Origin: Variovorax sp. Root318D1
GTDB taxonomy: Bacteria; Pseudomonadota; Gammaproteobacteria; Burkholderiales; Burkholderiaceae_C
Direction: 5' to 3'
Assembly (NCBI RefSeq): GCF_001424835.1
Contig: NZ_LMCQ01000025.1
Location: 281,156-345,155 of the forward strand
DNA length: 64,000 nucleotides
Shown: positions 29,941-37,962 of the stretch, one piece after another
Layout of the letters: each line of letters opens with the position of its first letter
Position numbering within the stretch: the stretch's first letter is position 1
Notes under the pieces: generated by a model
What the model saw: the letters and a program-made list of their open reading frames with translations, nothing else
Databases searched by the model: none
What the model was told of the DNA's origin: nothing
Program-made: the position numbers and the translations under genes

Positions 29941-30008
29941 AGTGACTTTAGCCACTTACAGGTCGTCTGGCTTTCCGCCTAAATTTGCACGGGGCCCGAT
30001 CTCGGCCC
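29941..30008 (+). promoter_or_regulatory. activator site, promoter and 5' hairpin of the CsgG-like gene
   Basis: The inverted repeat AGTGACTTTAGCCACT (29941-29956) lies exactly 37 bases before CCTAAATTT (29978-29986), the same spacing as upstream of 29027. A hairpin (GGGCC at 29992-29996 with GGCCC at 30004-30008, then TTT) begins at the predicted transcription start. The closely similar layout in two leaders suggests control by the same activator. Confidence 0.6.
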
Positions 30009-30033
30009 TTTGCCAACCAACAGGGAGGAACGC

Positions 30034-31011
30034 ATGAAAAAACCAATGGGTGCGGCACACCAGCGCCCACTTTCAAACTCGGTCACGGAGCGGTCAGCGC
30101 CGCGCCCCACGTCTTCGCAATACATGAGATTTCCGACAGTCGCGGCGGTGGCCGGGCTCTTGACTCTTGCGGGTTGTCAGAACATGCCCGCTCTCGACAT
30201 GCAAATGGGCAGCCAGTCGGCCAAGACCATGGCAACGGGCAGCGCGGCAGGGTCGGCCACTGCCGGCGAAAGCAGCCAGCTCGAGCGCTGCGAGTCGCCG
30301 CTCGGCACGGTTTCGCTGATCGAGAACGTGAACTCCGGCTGGTACACCATCCTCACCGGCGAATACCGCCTGCCGCCCACGGCCAACCTGCTGCGCCTCC
30401 TGGTTCAGCAGTCGAACTGTTTCGTGGTGGTCGAGCGCGGCGCGGCCGGCATGAACGCCATGACGCGCGAGCGCGCACTGCAGCAGTCGGGCGAAATGCG
30501 CGGCGGCAGCAACTTCGGCCGCGGCCAGATGGTGGCGTCCGACTACGGCCTCTCACCCGAGATCGTGTTCAGCAACAGCGATGCCGGCGGGATCGGCGGT
30601 GCGCTGGGCGGCCTGGTGGGCGGGGGACGGGGCCTCGCGATTGCCAAGCTGGGCGCAAGCATGCAGACCAAAGAAGCCAGCGCGCTGCTCACGCTCATCG
30701 ACAACCGCTCGGGCGTGCAGGTCGCGGCCGCGGAGGGCAGCGCTTCCAAGACCGACTTCGGCGCCTTCGGCTCGGTGTTCGGCGCCCGCGCCGGCGGCAA
30801 TCTCGGCGGCTATACAAACACGGCGCAAGGCAAGGTGATTGCAGCGGCGTTCATGGACGGCTTCAACCAGATGGTTCGCTCGCTGCGCAACTACAAGGCG
30901 CAGACGGTGCGCGGCCAGGGCCTCGGCGGCGGTGGCCGGCTGGGCGTGGACGGCGGAATGGCGCCTTCGCCGACTTCGGCGCCGTCCGCATCCAATCGCA
31001 GCAGGAAGTAG
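30034..31011 (+). CDS. CsgG-like outer membrane lipoprotein
   Basis: A 325-residue protein with the character of the CsgG/curli-assembly family: RCESPLGTVSLIENVNSGWY, then LLRLLVQQSNCFVVVERG, RERALQQSGEM, a Gly-rich hairpin region and ALLTLIDNRSGVQVAAAEG. In curli systems CsgG forms the export pore, but many CsgG-like proteins stand alone, and no curlin genes are in the window. GGGAGGAACGC precedes the ATG at 30034, yet the lipobox LTLAGC comes only at Cys48. The n-region is thus unusually long; an internal ATG at 30124 would give a normal signal peptide but lacks a ribosome-binding site. Confidence 0.8.
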   Translation: MKKPMGAAHQRPLSNSVTERSAPRPTSSQYMRFPTVAAVAGLLTLAGCQNMPALDMQMGSQSAKTMATGSAAGSATAGESSQLERCESPLGTVSLIENVNSGWYTILTGEYRLPPTANLLRLLVQQSNCFVVVERGAAGMNAMTRERALQQSGEMRGGSNFGRGQMVASDYGLSPEIVFSNSDAGGIGGALGGLVGGGRGLAIAKLGASMQTKEASALLTLIDNRSGVQVAAAEGSASKTDFGAFGSVFGARAGGNLGGYTNTAQGKVIAAAFMDGFNQMVRSLRNYKAQTVRGQGLGGGGRLGVDGGMAPSPTSAPSASNRSRK

Positions 31012-31233
31012 TCTCGACGGACCGATGCTGTCGGAGATTTTGTCATCCCATTACTCCACGCGCCGATTGAATCGTGAGCCACGGGTGGAAGCTGACGCTG
31101 TGATGGTCGGCTGCAGATCCTGCCGGCCGTGTGGCACAAGCCGCTGGCGAGTTTCTATCCCTGTTGGCGCCGACCGAAAACTGTCCGCCTGAACCCGGGT
31201 CTGCCGGTCTCGAAGTGGCTGTGGGCGCCGATA

Positions 31234-31491
31234 AACGACACCGAAGTACCGGCGTGAGCCGCGCCCGAACAAGATTAGCGCGTTCGAGGCGGAGCTGGGG
31301 CAGGCATTGACGGCCGATGCCCGACGACCCAAGCACGAGCGGCGCACGGCCCGCGCGCTGCACGCCGAGAACAAGGCCGCGGGCTACGCCGGCAGCTACT
31401 CGGCCGTCACCGACATCGTTCGGGCCTGGCGCCAGGGCGAGGGGCAATCGGTCAACGTCACGGCCTACGTTCCCTTGAACTTCGACCCTGG
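31234..31491 (+). pseudogene. IS21-family IstA transposase remnant
   Basis: One frame reads PKYRREPRPNKISAFEAELG, then RPKHERRTARALHAENKAAG, YAGSYSAVTDIVRAWR and VNVTAYVPLNFDPG. That is the order of motifs found in the middle of IS21-type IstA transposases, just before the catalytic domain. The frame then loses similarity after about 31491, and the helix-turn-helix region before 31234 is interrupted by stops. No istB, no full transposase and no clear terminal repeats are visible. It marks an old insertion at the edge of the accessory region. Confidence 0.6.
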
Positions 31492-31641
31492 CCGCTACGC
31501 TGGCTGCGCGGTTCGCAGTCGCTGCGCCACTCCGTGTCATCGCGTGAGCCGCGTACCAACGTCTTCCCGCGAGGCGGTATCAAGGCCTCGTGCACCCATG
31601 CGCAAGACACCACGAAGCGGCGCCCCTAGGATCATTTCACC

Positions 31642-32712
31642 GTGATCCCAATGACCTTCAAGCCCCTTCACCGCATGTCTTCCACGCCCTTCGTCCAGCG
31701 CTCGCCTGCGCCCGCGTCCCTGATCAATCCAAACGAATGGTTCGCACTGCAAGTCCTGGCGCGGCGCAACGAGACGCGCGACATCGTCGTGTTCGACCTC
31801 GCACTGCCCGAAGGCGCGACCTTGCCGCAATTCCAGGCCGGTGCGCACCTTGAGCTGCAGATCGGCGGGCGGGTCCGCCATTACTCTCTCTGCAACCCAC
31901 CGGAGGACCGCACGCACTACCGCATCGCGGTGCAGCGCGAGAGCGCTGGGCGCGGTGGTTCGGTGCAGCTGTGCGACGGTGCCGCTGTCGGTGACACGCT
32001 GTGGGTCCGCGGCCCTTTCAACCACTTCGCTCTGCGACTACCGGCCGCACGACCGCCGCTTCTGCTGGCCGGTGGCATCGGCGTAACGCCGGTTCTGTGC
32101 ATGGCGCTGGAACTGACGGCTGCTGGCCTCGACTTCGAACTGCACTTCAGCGGCCGTTCGCTAGAGCACATGGCCTTCCTGCCCCTGCTGCGCTCGGGCG
32201 TGTTCGGCCGCCGCGTGCACCTGTATGCCGACGACGGCAGGGGAATGGCGCCGATGCATCTGCCGACGCTGCTCGGCAGCGGCAAGCCGGGTCGGCATCT
32301 GTATGTGTGCGGGCCGGGCGGGATGATCGATGCAGCCGACCGCATCGCGCGCGAGCAAGGCTGGGCCGGCGACCACATCCACTTCGAGCACTTCGGCGTG
32401 CCGCCGGCAGCGTCGACGGACGTGCGCGCCGACGGCTCATGCTGCGAGGCTTTCGAGGTCGAGATCGCCTCAACCGGCCGCCGCATTGCGGTCGCGGCCG
32501 ACCAGAACGTGGTGCAGGCGCTGGCCGCGGCGGGGGTGCACATCCCGATGTCGTGCGAGGTGGGCGTATGCGGTTCGTGCCGCACGCGCGTGCTTGCTGG
32601 CGTGCCCGACCACCGCGACCTGCTGCTGAGTCCGGAGGAGCAGGCAACGAATCAGGAGTTCACACCCTGTTGTTCGCGCGCCAAGACTCCGCTGCTCGTG
32701 CTCGACCTCTGA
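31642..32712 (+). CDS. ferredoxin/FMN oxidoreductase (VanB/phthalate dioxygenase reductase type)
   Basis: A 356-residue electron-transfer protein that passes NADH electrons to an oxygenase. Domain order is flavin-binding barrel (RHYSLCNPPED near residue 79), NAD domain (LLLAGGIGVTPVL near 140, YVCGPGGMID near 225), then a C-terminal plant-type 2Fe-2S domain with CEVGVCGSC near residues 305-313 and a fourth Cys near 343. This order is typical of VanB and PDR. The GTG at 31642 has AGGA ten bases upstream; ATGs at 31651 and 31675 are alternatives. No oxygenase is adjacent; the nearest is the Rieske protein 10 kb away. Confidence 0.88.
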   Translation: MIPMTFKPLHRMSSTPFVQRSPAPASLINPNEWFALQVLARRNETRDIVVFDLALPEGATLPQFQAGAHLELQIGGRVRHYSLCNPPEDRTHYRIAVQRESAGRGGSVQLCDGAAVGDTLWVRGPFNHFALRLPAARPPLLLAGGIGVTPVLCMALELTAAGLDFELHFSGRSLEHMAFLPLLRSGVFGRRVHLYADDGRGMAPMHLPTLLGSGKPGRHLYVCGPGGMIDAADRIAREQGWAGDHIHFEHFGVPPAASTDVRADGSCCEAFEVEIASTGRRIAVAADQNVVQALAAAGVHIPMSCEVGVCGSCRTRVLAGVPDHRDLLLSPEEQATNQEFTPCCSRAKTPLLVLDL

Positions 32713-32852
32713 GCGCGCGCCACGCGGCCAAAAGCAGCCGTCCTTCCGCCGCAATAATGTTGCGTTGCGGTCGCCGCATAGGGGGTGCTTGGGTTGCCGC
32801 TGACACGACGGTGCAGTAGCCTTCTCGCTCCAATACTGCCAGGAGACTCCCG

Positions 32853-33533
32853 ATGCCCAGTCGCTTATTTCTTTCCGCTGGCGCCGCCTTCGCAGCCACC
32901 GCACTGATCGTCGGTTGCGGTGCCATGCGTTCATCGGGCGGCAACCCCATGAGCTTCTTCATCACCAGCGTCAACCCCGGCAAGGGCGGCGACCTCGGAG
33001 GCTTGGCCGGAGCCGACCGCTTCTGCCAGTCGCTGGCCACGAGTGCGGGGGCGGGCAACAAAACGTGGCGCGCTTATTTGAGCAGCGCTGCCGCGAACGG
33101 GCAGCCGGCTGTCAATGCGCGTGACCGGATCGGGACTGGTCCTTGGACCAATGCCAAGGGAGTGGTCGTCGCCACCAGCGTGGCCGATCTGCACAGCGCC
33201 AACGCCAAGGTCGGCAAGGACACCTCGCTGACCGAGAAGGGAGAGGTTGTCTCCGGCGCCGGCGATCCGGTCAACCGCCACGACATCCTCACCGGCTCGC
33301 GCCCTGACGGCACACTGGCCGTGCCCGATCCCGGTAAGGACACCACATGCGGCAATTGGACCAAAAGCGACGGCGGCTCCGCCATCGTGGGTCACCACGA
33401 CCGCAAAGGCACCAATCCCGATCCAGTAGCCAATGCTTCGTGGAACTCTTCGCACGGTACGCGCGGCTGCAGCGTCGACCAACTCAAAATGAGCGGCAGC
33501 GCTGGGCTGATGTATTGCTTCGCGACGAATTGA
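32853..33533 (+). CDS. secreted lipoprotein with lectin/endostatin-like domain
   Basis: A 226-residue exported protein with a lipobox, LIVGC, near residue 22 and AGGAG seven bases before its ATG. The mature part shows the pattern GGDLGGLAGADRFCQSLA, KTWRAYLS, a WTNAKG segment and C-terminal cysteines (CGNWT, RGCSVDQL, YCFATN). That pattern is typical of small secreted proteins with a C-type-lectin or endostatin-like fold. Ligand and role are unknown. It stands alone, with a GC-rich hairpin just after its stop. Confidence 0.72.
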   Translation: MPSRLFLSAGAAFAATALIVGCGAMRSSGGNPMSFFITSVNPGKGGDLGGLAGADRFCQSLATSAGAGNKTWRAYLSSAAANGQPAVNARDRIGTGPWTNAKGVVVATSVADLHSANAKVGKDTSLTEKGEVVSGAGDPVNRHDILTGSRPDGTLAVPDPGKDTTCGNWTKSDGGSAIVGHHDRKGTNPDPVANASWNSSHGTRGCSVDQLKMSGSAGLMYCFATN

Positions 33534-33546
33534 CTTTGGCAGATGG

Positions 33547-33562
33547 GCGGGCCTCGGCCCGC
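33547..33562. terminator. possible hairpin terminator
   Basis: A perfect GC stem-loop (GCGGGC, loop CTCG, GCCCGC) lies 14 bases after the stop of the 32853 gene. There is no T-run, so it may be only a Rho-associated or stabilising hairpin. Confidence 0.3.
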
Positions 33563-33764
33563 GTCGTCTCGACGAGGCTGTCCCTTGCTCAGATCGAGCA
33601 TGACGGGTAAGTGACGGCCAAGACAGTCATTCGAGGAGGCGCAAACCGAACTCTCCGTCGCCTCGCGTTCCACATTCTGCGATGGCCTGGAACCTGCTTG
33701 CATTTGGGGCGCAAGTCGAAGAATGGTCAATGGCACCGTTCAGAACCAGCCGCAGGAGTTCACC

Positions 33765-34754
33765 GTGAATGCATGGAATATTTCCACCAGCGCCTACATG
33801 CAGGGAGAGCGTCCTCGCGTGTGGCAGCAAGCCCTCTCGCGCCTGCATCTGCCGACCGTGGACCAGCTGGACACCTACTCCAGCGTCGACGGCGACGTCG
33901 TCAGCATGGTGTCACCACAGGGCATCGAGTTTGCCCGCATGAGCGCATCGCCGCAGACCATTTCCGGGCGGTCAGGCGAACAGCCCTTCTCGGTGTGGCT
34001 GTCGATCCTGATGGAAGGCCGCTTCGCCTTCGGCGACCGGGGCGGCCCCTGCGTCGACCTGATGCCGGGCGACATCATTTACGGGCCTACCGGCGTCGAC
34101 TCCACCCTCACGGTCAAGAGCGACTTCCGCATGCTCTACGTGAAGATCCCGCAGCTCATGCTGCACCCGCGGTTGGTCAACCTGGGATCGCTGCGCACCG
34201 GGGCGCTGTCCAGACGCAAGGCCATCAATCGCATCTTCGCGGGCATGTTGACCTCGGTGGCCGACAACATCGAAGAGCTGGACGCGGCCGAGCTGCGCCC
34301 AATCGAATCCGCACTGACCGAGTTCGTCGTGGTGGGTCTGGCCGGCAGCACCGCGGTGCAGGCCTTTGGCAGCACGGCGCGGCTGGTGCACTATCAGCGC
34401 ATCTGCCAGTCGATCGAGGATCGGCTCGGCGATCCGGATCTTACGGTCGGCCAGATTGCGGCCGAGCAGCACGCGTCGCTGCGCTACATCCAGAAGCTGT
34501 TCGAAGCCGCCGGCCTGAGCTTCGGTCAGTACCTGCGACAGCGCCGACTGGAGCGCTGCCGCTCCGACCTGCAGAGCGCGCTGCACCGCCATCTCTCGAT
34601 CTCCGACATTTGTTTCGGCTGGGGCTTCAGCGACCCGGCGCATTTCAGCCGCACCTTTCGGGCCGAGTTCGGGACCACGCCGCGGGCCTATCGACGGGCG
34701 CAGCTAGGCCTTGGCGAGACCCAGCCGGCCGAGGCCTCCGACATGCTGGCCTGA
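33765..34754 (+). CDS. AraC family transcriptional regulator (block A)
   Basis: A 329-residue regulator with an N-terminal AraC-binding-like domain (SPQGIEFARMS, PGDIIYGPTG) and a C-terminal double helix-turn-helix (ICQSIEDRLGDPDL, HASLRYIQKLFEAAGLSF, ISDICFGWGFSDPAHFSRTFRAEFG). The GTG at 33765 has GGAG six bases upstream and gives MNAWNIST. The paralogue at 49217-50176 has an equivalent GTG with GGAG at the same spacing, so I prefer it over the ATG at 33723. It ends 27 bases from the converging oxidoreductase gene and probably controls the neighbouring oxygenase operon or its reductase. Confidence 0.88.
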   Translation: MNAWNISTSAYMQGERPRVWQQALSRLHLPTVDQLDTYSSVDGDVVSMVSPQGIEFARMSASPQTISGRSGEQPFSVWLSILMEGRFAFGDRGGPCVDLMPGDIIYGPTGVDSTLTVKSDFRMLYVKIPQLMLHPRLVNLGSLRTGALSRRKAINRIFAGMLTSVADNIEELDAAELRPIESALTEFVVVGLAGSTAVQAFGSTARLVHYQRICQSIEDRLGDPDLTVGQIAAEQHASLRYIQKLFEAAGLSFGQYLRQRRLERCRSDLQSALHRHLSISDICFGWGFSDPAHFSRTFRAEFGTTPRAYRRAQLGLGETQPAEASDMLA

Positions 34755-34781
34755 GCAGCGGCGCCGGTTGCGAAGACTAGC

Positions 34782-35405
34782 TCAGCGCTGCAGCCAGGCC
34801 GGCGCAATCTGCGTACCCAGGCCGGCCCCATAGCCGAAATAGATGTTGAGGCCGGCCATTGGCTCGAGGTAGCGCGCGTTCTTCAGGCCGCCGGCATCGA
34901 CTGCGTCGAAGCCGATGCTCTCGATCAGCGCCTTCACCGTTTTTTTCGCCACCGGCGCGTCGCCGGCGAAGAAGACGCTGCCCTTGAACTCGCCGAATCC
35001 CGCGCCCTCATGAATCACCTGCGCAAAAAGCGTGTTGAATGCTTTCACGACATGCGCGGTCGGTACGAGCTTGGCAATCTCCTCGGCGGCCGAGGAGCTG
35101 AAACCTACGGTGAGTCCCATGTAGTCAGCGGTCAGCGGGTTGGAGACGTCGACGATCACCTTGCCCTGCAGGTCGCCCAGCGCAGCCAGCGCGTCGGATG
35201 CCTGTTCGTAGGGCACGGCGAGCACGACAACCTCGGCATCCGTCGCTGCCTGGTTCATCGGGAGCGTCGTCGCCCCGATCGATTCGGCGACGACCCGGGC
35301 CTTGTCGAGCGAGCGGCCGGTCAGCGTCACGCTGTGCCCGGCCTGGACGAATTGCTTTGCGAGACCGGAGCCGACGTTGCCGTAACCGACGATAGTGAGT
35401 GTCAT
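34782..35405 (-). CDS. NADP-binding oxidoreductase, F420-dependent reductase-like
   Basis: A 207-residue Rossmann protein with the nucleotide motif IVGYGNVGSGLAKQF at its N-terminus, LTGRS after strand 2, VVLAVPYEQA, DVSNPLT and HVVKAFNTLFAQV. This is the NADPH:F420 reductase-like family, many members of which are NADPH-linked reductases that do not use F420. AAGGACATCTCC precedes the ATG. A separate palindrome lies about 45 bases upstream of the start, suggesting its own repressor-controlled promoter rather than readthrough from the ABC operon. Confidence 0.82.
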   Translation of the reverse strand: MTLTIVGYGNVGSGLAKQFVQAGHSVTLTGRSLDKARVVAESIGATTLPMNQAATDAEVVVLAVPYEQASDALAALGDLQGKVIVDVSNPLTADYMGLTVGFSSSAAEEIAKLVPTAHVVKAFNTLFAQVIHEGAGFGEFKGSVFFAGDAPVAKKTVKALIESIGFDAVDAGGLKNARYLEPMAGLNIYFGYGAGLGTQIAPAWLQR

Positions 35406-35447
35406 GGAGATGTCCTTGGTGAGAAAAAGGTAAAGCTAGCGCCAACA

Positions 35448-35468
35448 CGCTGTACGCGATGTACAGCG
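35448..35468. promoter_or_regulatory. TetR-type palindromic operator candidate
   Basis: Eight-base arms CGCTGTAC (35448-35455) and GTACAGCG (35461-35468) are separated by GCGAT. A perfect inverted repeat of this size and spacing in the short promoter region of the 34782-35405 gene resembles a TetR-family operator. No TetR gene is nearby. Confidence 0.5.
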
Positions 35469-35497
35469 CGCGTTGCAGGGGGGCCGGCGCAGCGGCG

Positions 35498-37021
35498 TCA
35501 GGCCCAGTCGTATGGAATCAGGATGCCGCTCTTGTAGGGCCGGAAACCGAGCGACCGCTTCGCGACAATGGTGCTGAGACCAAGGAACAGCGGGATCGAG
35601 TAGCCTTGCTCGACCTGCCACATGTCGAAGGTCTTGAAGCCCTCCATACGCTTCGCGTAGTCGGGTTCGCCCATCAATGGGTAGAGCTTCGGCGGGATGT
35701 CCTCGCCTTTCCAGATCGAGAAGCTCATCTTCGGGTCGAGCATGTAGCCAGAGTAGGTGCCTGGGTCGCCGGCCGCTGGGTTGAAGGGCTTGAGCACCGG
35801 ACCATCGAACTTGCCGGTGCGCTGATATTCATACAGCGTCGGGCTGTCGAGCACCTGCAGGTTCACCTCGATGCCGACCTTCTGCCACATCTGTGCGATC
35901 ACGCGCGCCGTGTCGAAGTCGCTCGCGAAAACGCCCTTGCTCGTATAGAAATTCAGCTTCACCGGATTTGCCGCGTTGTAGCCCGAGGCCGCGAGCAGCG
36001 CCTTCGCCTTCGCGGGGTCGAATGCGACCTTGAAGTCGGGCACGTAGGCCGGAAAGCCTGGACCAGCCGGCATATAGACCGCGGTGGCGTGACCGCCGAA
36101 CAGCGCCTTCGAGATCGCCGCCTTGTCGATCGCGTGATGGCAGGCCAGTCGCACGTTCTTGTCGGTCAGGATGCCCTTGTTGGCCATCTGCAGAAAGATC
36201 ACGCCGGTCGTCGAGTCGAGGTGCGGCGCCAGCCCTGGCAATGCGCCCAGGCGCTCCGCCTCGCGAACGGGGATGTTCATGGTCAGGTCGGCCTGGCCGG
36301 ACTGGATGGCGGCTGCGCGCGCGGTCGGATCCTTCGTCACCTGGAACACCAGTCGCTTCACCTTGGCCGGACCGCGCCAGTAGCCCTCATACGCCTCAAG
36401 CACGATGCGCTGGTCTCGCTGGTACTCGACCAGCTTGTAAGGCCCGGAGCCGATCGGCTTGGCCTCGAAGCCGTCCTTGCCGACCTTCTCGTAGTAAGCC
36501 TTGGGCAGGATGTAGGCAGGGATGTCGGCAAACATCACCGGCGCGATCGCCATCGGTGCGCTGAACTTCACCACAGCCTTCAGCGGTGTTGGCACTTCGA
36601 TGGATTCGATGGCCGACCACACACCGGCCAGCAGCGAGGCCTTCTGCGCACGCGGCCGGTCGAAGAACGAGAACTTGAAGTCGGCCGCCGTCAGCTTGTC
36701 GCCGTTGTGGAAGGTCACGCCATCGCGGAAGCTCATCTCGAGCAGCGTGCAGTTCTTGTTGAGCCACTTGAAGTCCGACACCACGCTGGGGCCGAACTTC
36801 AGATCCGGCGCGAGTTCGAGCGGCTGGTCGTACACGCACTTGATGATCGCCGACTGCGTGGGGTTGAGCGTCACCGGATCCCAGCTCAGGATGTCCATTG
36901 GGAACGCGACAGTGACGGTGCGCGGGTCCTGCGCGAAGGCGCCGGTGCCGAAGGTGGTGGCCACCGCCGCGCCGAACAAAGCAAGCGGTAGCCTGGTGAC
37001 GAAATCTCTGCGGTGGGTCAT
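35498..37021 (-). CDS. peptide/opine-type ABC transporter substrate-binding protein
   Basis: Periplasmic binding protein of the SBP_bac_5 (DppA/OppA) family, 507 residues from the ATG at 37021. The N-terminus THRRDFVTRLPLALFG followed by GAFAQDP is a twin-arginine-like signal with cleavage after AFA. The mature chain starts TVAFPMDILSWDPV and contains the family pattern VYDQPLEL, FRDGVTFHNGDKLTAADF and ACHHAIDKAAI. An in-frame GTG at 37033 is an alternative start. It is the last gene of the Rieske-permease-ATPase-TauD transcription unit and should define what that importer carries; the ligand is unknown. Confidence 0.9.
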   Translation of the reverse strand: MTHRRDFVTRLPLALFGAAVATTFGTGAFAQDPRTVTVAFPMDILSWDPVTLNPTQSAIIKCVYDQPLELAPDLKFGPSVVSDFKWLNKNCTLLEMSFRDGVTFHNGDKLTAADFKFSFFDRPRAQKASLLAGVWSAIESIEVPTPLKAVVKFSAPMAIAPVMFADIPAYILPKAYYEKVGKDGFEAKPIGSGPYKLVEYQRDQRIVLEAYEGYWRGPAKVKRLVFQVTKDPTARAAAIQSGQADLTMNIPVREAERLGALPGLAPHLDSTTGVIFLQMANKGILTDKNVRLACHHAIDKAAISKALFGGHATAVYMPAGPGFPAYVPDFKVAFDPAKAKALLAASGYNAANPVKLNFYTSKGVFASDFDTARVIAQMWQKVGIEVNLQVLDSPTLYEYQRTGKFDGPVLKPFNPAAGDPGTYSGYMLDPKMSFSIWKGEDIPPKLYPLMGEPDYAKRMEGFKTFDMWQVEQGYSIPLFLGLSTIVAKRSLGFRPYKSGILIPYDWA

Positions 37022-37049
37022 GGGAGGAAGCACTCCGTGAAGGAAGAGA

Positions 37050-37868
37050 TCAGAAGGGCTTGTCGCCCTGGATGGTCACGCGGTGACCGGATCGGGTCTG
37101 TGGGTAGTAGTCCCACACGGCGTGGTGCTCGACGCAGCGGTTATCCCAGAAGGCGACCGAGTGCGGTTGCCAACGGAAGCGCACCTGGAAGTTCGGGTTC
37201 TGGCAGTGCGCGAAGAGAAACCTCAGGATGGCGTCGCTCTCGGGCTTGTCGACGCCGACGATGTGCGTTGTGTACTGCGCGTCGGCGAACAGGCACTTGC
37301 GCTTGGTCACCGGATGCGTGCGCACGATGGGCTGTGCGGTCGCTGGAAAGTGCTTGGTCGGGTCTGTCGTGTACTTGCGGTAGACGTGCTCGGCGTCATG
37401 CACCGCGGTCAGGCCTTCGAGGTAGGCCTTCATGCGGTCGGACAGCGCCTCGTAGGCTGCGTACTGACTCGAGAACAGCGTATCGCCCCCGATGGGCGGC
37501 ACGATGTGCAGGTGCAGGATGCTGCCCATCGGCGGCGCCGCGTCGCAGCTCAGGTCGGAGTGCCAGCTCTCGCCCGCCACCGACTTCGAATTTGCGTCGC
37601 CATGGATCGGCACCACGTAGGGGTAGCCCTCGACGCCGAAGCCGCCGGTATGGAGCACCAGATCGCCATAGTGGCGCGCAAAGCGCTGGTGCGACTCGAA
37701 GTCCAGCTTCTGGTCGCGGAAGAAGACCACCTGGTGCGTCATCAGCGCCTCGTGGATCTCATGCACCTGTTGCGGGTGCAGGGTTTGCGTGAGATCGACG
37801 CCGCTGATTTCGGCGCCGATGGTGAGCGTCATGGGCGCCACCTGGATCGTCTCGTACTGCATGATCAT
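37050..37868 (-). CDS. TauD/TfdA-family Fe(II)/2-oxoglutarate dioxygenase (block A)
   Basis: A 272-residue non-haem iron dioxygenase. Iron ligands are His103 and Asp105 in SWHSDLS and His248 in WDNRCVEH; Arg263 should bind 2-oxoglutarate, and the chain ends GDKPF like TauD. Such enzymes hydroxylate sulfonates, aryloxyacids, carnitine or related carboxylates; the substrate here is not predictable. AGGAG lies upstream; the ATG at 37868 is four bases from it and the next ATG at 37862 ten bases, so either may be used. It sits between the ATPase and the binding protein of the ABC importer, implying action on the imported compound. Confidence 0.9.
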   Translation of the reverse strand: MIMQYETIQVAPMTLTIGAEISGVDLTQTLHPQQVHEIHEALMTHQVVFFRDQKLDFESHQRFARHYGDLVLHTGGFGVEGYPYVVPIHGDANSKSVAGESWHSDLSCDAAPPMGSILHLHIVPPIGGDTLFSSQYAAYEALSDRMKAYLEGLTAVHDAEHVYRKYTTDPTKHFPATAQPIVRTHPVTKRKCLFADAQYTTHIVGVDKPESDAILRFLFAHCQNPNFQVRFRWQPHSVAFWDNRCVEHHAVWDYYPQTRSGHRVTIQGDKPF

Positions 37869-37962
37869 TTCACTCCTGAGGGGCTTCATTCTTAGCCGGA
37901 AGGGCTCGTTTCCTCTTGCACCGCCGCGCATCGGGACTTGAGTGAACGGGGCGGTACGTCGT

